Assembly (NCBI GenBank): GCA_013140395.1
Contig: JABFSY010000500.1
Span: 1 to 5,351, forward strand
Origin: Cyclobacteriaceae bacterium
GTDB lineage: Bacteria > Bacteroidota > Bacteroidia > Cytophagales > Cyclobacteriaceae
Direction of reading: 5' to 3'
DNA length: 5,351 nt
Shown: one piece after another, positions 1 through 4,620 of the stretch
How the letters are laid out: each line of letters opens with the position of its first letter
How positions within the stretch are numbered: position 1 is the first letter of the stretch
Program-made: the position numbers and the translations under genes
Notes under the pieces: model-generated
Told to the model about the DNA's origin: nothing
What the model saw: only the letters and a program-made list of their open reading frames with translations
Databases searched by the model: none

Positions 1-487
1 CGAGGCCGTCTTTCAAAACGTAAAAGGGGTCAGCAAAGTGGTCTCTGGCTACGCTGGCGGCAAGGTAAAGAATCCGTCTTATCGAGAGATTTGCACTGGC
101 ACAACCGGTCATGCCGAAGTAGCTCAAATCACCTTTTACTCTTCAAAAGTATCGTTTGAAGAGCTACTGGAAGTTTTTTGGAACACCCACGACCCCACTA
201 CACTCAACAGACAGGGAGCAGATGAGGGAACGCAATACAGGTCTGTCATTTTTTACCATACCGATGAGCAACGAAAAGCTGCCGAAAACTACAAAAGCCA
301 GTTAGAAGCCTCAAAAGTGTTCAAGAATCCGATCGTGACTGAGATAAGCCCCTTGCCGGATTATTATCCTGCTGAAAACTACCATCAAAATTACTTTGAT
401 TTGAACCCCAACCAGAGCTACTGCCAATATGTGGTGCGCCCAAAAGTGGAAAAGTTTAAAAAGCAATTTCATTCAAAACTGAAATAA
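1..487 (+). CDS. msrA: Peptide-methionine (S)-S-oxide reductase MsrA, 5'-truncated by the window edge
   Basis: MsrA reduces methionine-S-sulfoxide, free or in proteins, back to methionine, normally with thioredoxin as reductant. The frame is open from base 2, giving 161 visible residues and a TAA stop. The visible part begins EAVFQNVKGV, the segment that directly follows the GCFWC catalytic motif in the family, so the catalytic Cys and any signal peptide lie outside the window. Family signatures seen are SGYAGGK, the TGTTGHAEVAQ segment, HDPTTLNRQGADEGTQYRS, and AENYHQNYF near the C-terminus. A Cys in NQSYCQYV near the end is a candidate resolving Cys (inference). The GTG at 38 is only an internal Val codon, not the start. 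The gene converges on the minus-strand HAMP-GAF gene and is followed, 116 nt past its stop, by a shared terminator. Whether this copy is cytoplasmic or exported cannot be seen. Confidence 0.96.
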   Translation, partial: EAVFQNVKGVSKVVSGYAGGKVKNPSYREICTGTTGHAEVAQITFYSSKVSFEELLEVFWNTHDPTTLNRQGADEGTQYRSVIFYHTDEQRKAAENYKSQLEASKVFKNPIVTEISPLPDYYPAENYHQNYFDLNPNQSYCQYVVRPKVEKFKKQFHSKLK

Positions 488-583
488 AAAGCTTGTTTTT
501 AGGATCGTTAAAAAAAATTGAACTTTCTCCGCAACCAGTTATATCAAAGTCCGTTAATAGAACCATGTAGAGTAATTCTCTCA

Positions 584-600
584 TAGGTTTAGGTTTAGGT
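584..600. repeat. Short TAGGTT tandem repeat (2.8 copies)
   Basis: Two full and one partial copies of the hexamer TAGGTT stand in a row just before the terminator in the msrA/HAMP-GAF convergent spacer. The rest of the spacer (488-583) is A/T-rich, and I see no gene or RNA in it. The repeat is probably simple-sequence slippage. No function can be assigned. Confidence 0.5.
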
Positions 601-603
601 AAC

Positions 604-634
604 AAAAAGCCCCGTCAGACGGACGGGGCTTTTT
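604..634. terminator. Bidirectional rho-independent terminator between convergent genes
   Basis: A perfect 13-bp stem (AAAAAGCCCCGTC pairing with GACGGGGCTTTTT) closes a 5-nt loop (AGACG). The GC-rich core is flanked by A and T runs, so it can terminate in both directions. On the plus strand the T run continues after GG as TTTTTT. On the minus strand it lies about 23 nt past the stop of the HAMP-GAF gene, so that operon is probably its main client. It is 116 nt past the msrA stop and would also end msrA transcripts. Confidence 0.9.
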
Positions 635-657
635 GGTTTTTTAGCCGTTTTTAAATT

Positions 658-2397
658 CTACGAATTCGCCTTCTTCTTCAGCTGCTCTATTTGGCGTATG
701 TAGTCAGCCTCTCTGTCGCGGGCTTCCTGTTCTACCGAACGCAATCGGGCATTCATTGAATCAATGAGTTCATTTTCTTGTCGCTTCATGCCCTCCTGGG
801 TCGCTTGCAATTCCTCCATGTTTTGCCTCATCTCTTCTTCTTGTGCTCTCATCTCTTCGGTCATCTGCTGCGACTCTGTCAACAACTTCTGTGTGCGTTC
901 GTTAATTTTCACAGTAGACACAGTAGAGGCAATACTCTCGGCCACCTTCTTAACAAACTCAATTTCATGCTCAGCCAATGATGAGAACGAAGCCAATTCA
1001 ATTACTCCGTAAATCTGATCATTGACTTTCAACGGCATGATAAGAATCGATGTTGGATTGGCATCGCCCAATCCAGATGTAATCCGAATATAGTTCTGCG
1101 GCACATCGGTAATATAAATGGTATCCATCTCTTGCCAGGCTTGCCCTGCTAGTCCTTCTCCTTTATGTATCTTCTGATTGATGAATTTCTTTTTATCCCA
1201 TGCATAGCAAGACGTCATCGACATCGTTTTTTCTTCCAAGTCATCCGTATCATCAATCAAATAAAGGGCACCCTGGTTGGCCTTCATGTACTTGACCATA
1301 TTGCCGATGATTTCGTCACATAACTTCTGCACATCGCTATTATTGCTCCGAAGAATTTCACCAAACTTCGCAATGCCTTCAGTGGCCCAATTCCTTTTCT
1401 TGTCCTCATCGGCCACTTTTGCCAGGTTCGCTCTCATATTCAGCAAGGCATTCCCCAGCACATCGTGTTCACTCAGCGGAGTAAACTCAGAATCATATTT
1501 ACCACCGCCAATATTTTCCGCAAAAACGGTTGTGGCTTTTAACCCGGAAACCAAGTTATCTGTGGCAATTGCCATTTCACCAATTTCATCTTTACTGAAA
1601 TTTCGCTTTTTGTCTTCCACTAATTCCCCACGCCCCAATTTGACGACCACGTCTTTGATATAATTAATGGGGCCGGTAATATTTCTCACCAGTAGCGTAG
1701 CACTCAATAAACCTATAACAATAATTGCCAAGCCCAGAGCTAGCGTGATCGTTCGGAGATTATTCGATGATTTACTCAATGCGGTGGCCGATTCTTCCGT
1801 TAGTACCTCTTGCTTTTCCTTAATTTTTGAAAGAATGGCAATGATATTATTTGCTTGAGGGATGATCACTTGATCGACATAATCACCAGCGAGAAGCTTA
1901 GTGGTTGGATCTTCATATGCGTCAAATCCGGTAAGTGTATTAATAATGTTTTCAGTCGTTCCGCTCAATAGCGAATCAAATTTGTGAAACGCGCGGGTCA
2001 TCATTACCCGTTGCGAACTGTCTTTTTTGAATTTGGTCGAAGTACTGTCGGAATCCCAGTTTTTCATCAACTTAACAATTCGCTCTTTGTTGGCAGGATA
2101 CTCAAGGCTAATAATCTGACGGAGTGCAGCCTTGTCGTCATCATTGGTCTGGAGGAAAACCCAATTCGTGGCCAACATCCGAGAACGATGAACCAATGTA
2201 ATTAACTCATTGATCGCATCCTTCGAAGGATTGATCGTTTGAAAAGACGACATCACGCTGTTGTCGATTTTATTTCCGGTGAGGAAAATGATACTGGCAT
2301 TAATGGCAAAGAGCGCAATAAGCACTAAAAAACCGCCAAATATTTTGTTCCCGATAGATAACCGAAGGTTGAACTTTTTTCCGGTAGAATTTTCCAT
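658..2397 (-). CDS. Membrane sensor-like protein: 4-helix periplasmic region, HAMP, GAF, C-terminal coiled coil, no output domain
   Basis: This 579-residue inner-membrane protein probably receives a periplasmic signal. In order it has a basic N-terminus, TM1 at about 19-40, a mostly helical periplasmic region at about 41-215 resembling the 4HB_MCP/CHASE3-type sensors of chemoreceptors, and TM2 at about 216-237. A HAMP domain follows at about 238-290, with the typical Pro in ITGPI and the KDEIGEMA segment. A second HAMP-like stretch at about 291-330 contains IGGGKYDSEF and DVLGNALLNMRANL. A GAF domain at about 340-495 contains KGEGLAGQAWQ and MPLKVNDQIYGVIELAS. A long Glu/Gln/Met-rich coiled coil runs from about 498 to 575. 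I find no histidine-kinase H-box or ATPase, GGDEF, EAL, phosphatase or MCP signalling hairpin. The stop is a normal TAG followed by a terminator, so the protein looks complete. It is the second gene of an operon, starting 10 nt after the YfiR-like gene. How the signal leaves the protein is unknown; a trans-acting kinase or direct protein contact is possible. Confidence 0.88.
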   Translation of the reverse strand: MENSTGKKFNLRLSIGNKIFGGFLVLIALFAINASIIFLTGNKIDNSVMSSFQTINPSKDAINELITLVHRSRMLATNWVFLQTNDDDKAALRQIISLEYPANKERIVKLMKNWDSDSTSTKFKKDSSQRVMMTRAFHKFDSLLSGTTENIINTLTGFDAYEDPTTKLLAGDYVDQVIIPQANNIIAILSKIKEKQEVLTEESATALSKSSNNLRTITLALGLAIIVIGLLSATLLVRNITGPINYIKDVVVKLGRGELVEDKKRNFSKDEIGEMAIATDNLVSGLKATTVFAENIGGGKYDSEFTPLSEHDVLGNALLNMRANLAKVADEDKKRNWATEGIAKFGEILRSNNSDVQKLCDEIIGNMVKYMKANQGALYLIDDTDDLEEKTMSMTSCYAWDKKKFINQKIHKGEGLAGQAWQEMDTIYITDVPQNYIRITSGLGDANPTSILIMPLKVNDQIYGVIELASFSSLAEHEIEFVKKVAESIASTVSTVKINERTQKLLTESQQMTEEMRAQEEEMRQNMEELQATQEGMKRQENELIDSMNARLRSVEQEARDREADYIRQIEQLKKKANS

Positions 2398-2407
2398 AGT
2401 GTAATTA

Positions 2408-2911
2408 TCAAATAAGAATAGCCAATCTGGTTAGTTCGGAAGATGCCTTCAACTTGTGTTTCGTTAATGCAGCCTGATTTAATTCAAATGCTAATTTACC
2501 ATCTTTCATGACAAAGTTGACATCACTACCCTTGGCGCCCAAACCAGGTTGCTCAGTGACTACCAACGTTGACTTGGTGCCAACCTTCGAAAGAACCTCT
2601 CCAAGTTGACTCGATAACGTAGAAGGTACAAAAAGCATATGCCCTTTGCTAAACTCATTAATTGAATTTATTTTGGTCACTTTGATAGCTCTATCGCCCA
2701 CCTTTTTCTTTTCTGCCATCTTTTGCAATTCAGCCGTCACAGGAGACTCTCCTAACACCACTATCTCAAAATCAGCCTTTTTATCGTCCTCAGGCCATAA
2801 TACAAACTTCACAAAGCCGTGCATGTAGAGTGTATAGGTCTGGTAGTTCTGGGCAGCCAAATTGGTTATCCCCAAACTGATAAAAAACAAAACCGCCATG
2901 GCGTTTCTCAT
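2408..2911 (-). CDS. YfiR-like (DUF4154) secreted periplasmic protein
   Basis: This is a small exported protein of the YfiR/DUF4154 family. In Pseudomonas, YfiR is a periplasmic repressor of the membrane diguanylate cyclase YfiN. With the start at 2911 it has 167 residues, close to the family's usual size. A signal peptide covers 1-20 (MRNAMAVLFFISLGITNLAA, cleavage probably before Gln21). Family hallmarks follow: YMHGFVKFVLWPED (29-42, matching the usual YLLKFAKYVEWP), FEIVVLGES (48-56), GHMLFVPST (90-98), LVVTE (116-120), and the C-terminal KLAFELNQAALTKHKLKASS with LTRLA. The frame stays open to an upstream ATG at 2956, but that version puts 15 polar residues before the signal peptide and would place the likely promoter -7 box inside the coding region. 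No clear Shine-Dalgarno precedes either start. The mature protein has no cysteine, unlike Pseudomonas YfiR. It is the first gene of an operon with the HAMP-GAF protein, its likely membrane partner. Confidence 0.85.
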   Translation of the reverse strand: MRNAMAVLFFISLGITNLAAQNYQTYTLYMHGFVKFVLWPEDDKKADFEIVVLGESPVTAELQKMAEKKKVGDRAIKVTKINSINEFSKGHMLFVPSTLSSQLGEVLSKVGTKSTLVVTEQPGLGAKGSDVNFVMKDGKLAFELNQAALTKHKLKASSELTRLAILI

Positions 2912-2940
2912 AACTACTGGCTTCAATAATGACCCGGGTT

Positions 2941-2948
2941 CAAAAGTA
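2941..2948 (-). promoter_or_regulatory. Putative Bacteroidota -7 promoter box for the yfiR-like/HAMP-GAF operon
   Basis: Read on the minus strand this is TACTTTTG, a full match to the Bacteroidota TAnnTTTG element. It lies 29 nt upstream of the preferred ATG at 2911, giving a short leader. No clear TTG-type -33 element is seen at the usual spacing, so the promoter may be weak or may need an activator. It lies inside the longer alternative reading frame, which supports the downstream start. Confidence 0.45.
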
Positions 2949-2983
2949 GCGTGCATAGGCGTTAAAAATAGTTGAAAATCGGT

Positions 2984-3097
2984 ACTTTTCCCACATCAAA
3001 ATGTTTTGCCCAGTTTTGTCCATTTACCGACAAAGCCAACGGAATCAAAAACCTTTTTCCAAATCGGGAGTTTAACCAAACAGTGCCTGGGAAAAGT
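2984..3097. repeat. 10-bp perfect inverted repeat spanning the divergent control region
   Basis: The arms are ACTTTTCCCA at 2984-2993 and TGGGAAAAGT at 3088-3097, separated by 94 nt. They lie in the spacer between the divergent yfiR-like and msrB genes, the right arm 24 nt before the msrB ATG. They could be paired operator half-sites or the closing stem of a long msrB leader. The match is exact, but the function is inference. Confidence 0.4.
3003..3022. repeat. Tandem 10-bp direct repeat, candidate operator
   Basis: GTTTTGCCCA (3003-3012) is followed immediately by GTTTTGTCCA (3013-3022), identical at 9 of 10 positions. The period equals about one helical turn, so two protein subunits could bind on the same DNA face. 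It sits in the divergent yfiR-like/msrB spacer, which has no other gene-like content. A regulatory role is inferred from position and periodicity only. Confidence 0.4.
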
Positions 3098-3121
3098 TAA
3101 AACTATTAAAAAATAAGAAAA

Positions 3122-3610
3122 ATGAGAACAAATCTCCTTTCGCTATTACTTATCAGCATGGCGCTCACGGGAAGTTGCCAAACAAAATCTTCTCAAGAGA
3201 AAGCGAAAATCACGCCCCTGAAAAAGAGCAACGAAGAATGGAAAAAGTTGCTCTCGCCCGAACAATACCATGTACTTCGCGAGGCGGGGACCGAGCGGCC
3301 TTTTACGGGAAAGGATTGGGACAATCATGAAACGGGTACCTACTATTGTGCCGCTTGTCATCTAGAGCTGTTCAGTTCAGAAACCAAGTTTGAGTCAGGC
3401 ACCGGGTGGCCTAGCTTTTATCAACCCATTAAAGAGGGTGTAGTGGCAGTGGGGACTGATAAGAGCTATGGAATGGTTCGTGATGAAGTCGAATGCGCCA
3501 GATGCGGGGGGCATCTGGGGCATGTTTTTAATGACGGGCCCGCTCCTACGGGATTGCGTTACTGCATGAATTCTGTTTCCATGGTTTTTGAAAAGAAGGC
3601 CAAAAAGTAG
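3122..3610 (+). CDS. msrB: Peptide-methionine (R)-S-oxide reductase MsrB, probable lipoprotein
   Basis: MsrB reduces methionine-R-sulfoxide in proteins and so complements MsrA. The 162-residue product begins with a lipoprotein-like signal ([19 protein letters not shown]) with a near-canonical lipobox ending at Cys19, followed by a polar KSSQEKAK stretch. It is therefore predicted to be membrane-anchored and to act in the envelope. The SelR/MsrB domain covers about 36-157. It has zinc ligands C76/C79 (YYCAACH) and C125/C128 ([13 protein letters not shown]), the GTGWPSF loop with Trp96, active-site His131 and His134, and the catalytic Cys148 in RYCMNS. No obvious second redox Cys lies where some MsrBs keep their resolving Cys, apart from the lipid-modified and zinc cysteines. 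The ATG at 3122 follows an A-rich leader without a Shine-Dalgarno and is the only start that gives the signal peptide. A strong terminator follows, so the gene looks monocistronic. Confidence 0.96.
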   Translation: MRTNLLSLLLISMALTGSCQTKSSQEKAKITPLKKSNEEWKKLLSPEQYHVLREAGTERPFTGKDWDNHETGTYYCAACHLELFSSETKFESGTGWPSFYQPIKEGVVAVGTDKSYGMVRDEVECARCGGHLGHVFNDGPAPTGLRYCMNSVSMVFEKKAKK

Positions 3611-3628
3611 AGGGTACTTTAGAAACTG

Positions 3629-3662
3629 AAAAAGCCGATGGTCATGACCATCGGCTTTTTTT
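3629..3662 (+). terminator. Perfectly palindromic rho-independent terminator of msrB
   Basis: Bases 3629-3660 form a perfect 32-nt palindrome: a 14-bp stem (AAAAAGCCGATGGT pairing with ACCATCGGCTTTTT) around the loop CATG, followed by more T. It lies 18 nt after the msrB stop and separates msrB from the amidotransferase gene. The stem contains in-frame ATG codons for the downstream reading frame. These are not real starts. Confidence 0.9.
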
Positions 3663-3688
3663 ATTATCTTTTCAGAAATGTAATTACT

Positions 3689-4543
3689 ATGTGCAGACTA
3701 ATGGCCTATAAGGGAACCCCCATCATCATTGATGATCTGTTGTACAAGCCAAAAAACTCACTTATCAACCAAAGCATTAATGCCCGTGAAATTGAGGAGC
3801 CTCTCAATGGTGACGGATTTGGGGTTGGCTGGTATGTGCCAGGGCTTAACCTCGAGCCAATTAATTTTGTGTCTGTCAACCCGGCCTGGAGCAACCGAAA
3901 CCTACGCAACTTGGCACCCAAAACAATGACGGGTTGCATGCTAGCTCATGTGCGAGCAGCAAGTGTAGGCGATGTATCAGAATCTAATTGCCATCCCTTT
4001 CAATACAAGAATTTCTTGATGGCACATAACGGAGTAGTAGAGGAGTTCGGAAAAATCAAAAGACACATCCGCGAACCCCTCACCGATGAACTTTATAATT
4101 GGATCAAAGGCCAAACCGACTCAGAACATATTTTCGCCCTTCTACTTAGTAGTCTATTCAAGAACTATAAGGTAGTTACGCCAGAAGCAGTTGCGGATTC
4201 GTTCGAACAAACATTTAAGACCGTGAAACAGTTGATTACCAAGTACGGTTTAACTGAGCCTGCTTATTTGAATATGGCCTTCACAAATGGGTCTTTCATT
4301 GTGGCAACTCGATACGTTAGCGATTCTTCCGAAGAACCACTAACCATGTACCATTCCGAAGGTGGTCGATATGTTGTGGAGGACGGCAACACGAGAATGG
4401 AAGCACCGCAAGACGATGACAATGCTGTATTGGTTGTGTCGGAGAAATTAACTGATGACAAAGACTGGACGATGATTCCCGCCAATCATTTAGTGATTGT
4501 GGAAGATTCGCTCAACGTCAGAGTCAGAGCGATCAACACCTGA
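3689..4543 (+). CDS. Class II (N-terminal Cys) glutamine amidotransferase, Dug3/YafJ/EgtC-like
   Basis: This is an Ntn-type glutamine amidotransferase or gamma-glutamyl amide hydrolase of 284 residues. The catalytic nucleophile is Cys2, exposed when Met1 is removed, so the start must be the ATG at 3689 (MCRLMAY). The open frame extends up to an ATG at 3638, but that start lies in the msrB terminator and would bury the Cys. Conserved elements are LINQSI (25-30), NGDGFGVGWY (40-49), AHVRAA (86-91, substrate-binding Arg89), NCHPF (100-104), AHNG (112-115, oxyanion Asn-Gly) and GQTDSE (141-146). The pattern, especially SLINQS plus NGDGFG and NPAWSNRNL, resembles yeast Dug3 (glutathione degradation with Dug2) more than E. 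coli YafJ. EgtC of ergothioneine synthesis is in the same family. No egtB, egtD or Dug2-like gene is visible here, so the substrate cannot be assigned. No good Shine-Dalgarno and no clear terminator are seen. Confidence 0.9.
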   Translation: MCRLMAYKGTPIIIDDLLYKPKNSLINQSINAREIEEPLNGDGFGVGWYVPGLNLEPINFVSVNPAWSNRNLRNLAPKTMTGCMLAHVRAASVGDVSESNCHPFQYKNFLMAHNGVVEEFGKIKRHIREPLTDELYNWIKGQTDSEHIFALLLSSLFKNYKVVTPEAVADSFEQTFKTVKQLITKYGLTEPAYLNMAFTNGSFIVATRYVSDSSEEPLTMYHSEGGRYVVEDGNTRMEAPQDDDNAVLVVSEKLTDDKDWTMIPANHLVIVEDSLNVRVRAINT

Positions 4544-4574
4544 TTCCATTTGACTTTTAACTACCATCAGAATT

Positions 4575-4604
4575 TTTGGTCCTATTGATTTAGTTCTATT
4601 TTTG
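4575..4604 (+). promoter_or_regulatory. Bacteroidota-type promoter of lhgO
   Basis: A TTTG element at 4575-4578 and a full TAnnTTTG match (TATTTTTG, 4597-4604) are separated by 18 bp, which fits the -33/-7 promoter of Bacteroidota. Transcription would start a few bases past 4604, leaving a leader of only about 10-15 nt before the GTG at 4621. It lies in the 77-nt spacer after the amidotransferase stop, so lhgO is probably transcribed independently. The purine run GAGGAAA at 4604-4610 overlaps the end of the -7 box and may fall at or before the transcript start. Confidence 0.6.
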
Positions 4605-4620
4605 AGGAAATAAATTTCCG

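Noticed and set aside
584..600. TAGGTT array as a CRISPR or telomere-like element
   Set aside because: Under three copies of a hexamer with no spacers, in a bacterial intergenic region.
1277..1663. Long plus-strand open frame (128 codons) antisense to the HAMP-GAF gene
   Set aside because: Its translation is low-complexity Ser/Leu/Phe-rich, as expected for the complement of a real gene. The minus frame has clear domains.
658..2397. Annotation of the HAMP-GAF protein as a methyl-accepting chemotaxis protein or a histidine kinase
   Set aside because: The N-terminal half resembles a chemoreceptor, but the conserved MCP signalling hairpin is absent, and there is no H-box or HATPase region. GAF and a plain coiled coil follow HAMP instead.
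2983..2990. TACTTTTC as a rightward promoter -7 box for msrB
   Set aside because: It lacks the final G of TAnnTTTG, has no -33 element at suitable spacing, and would give a leader of more than 120 nt. Left as unproven.
3615..3622. TACTTTAG after msrB as a promoter for the amidotransferase
   Set aside because: It is an imperfect match, and the strong terminator at 3629-3660 would immediately stop transcription from it.
3678..3683. ATG-TAA start-stop minimal reading frame just before the amidotransferase start
   Set aside because: A single start-stop pair in A/T-rich DNA is expected by chance, and no ribosome site or leader-peptide features support it.
3638..3688. N-terminal extension of the amidotransferase from the ATG at 3638
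   Set aside because: It lies in the msrB terminator stem and would bury the catalytic Cys2.
3689..4543. Calling the amidotransferase egtC
   Set aside because: The family fits, but no ergothioneine genes are visible and the motif pattern is at least as close to Dug3.
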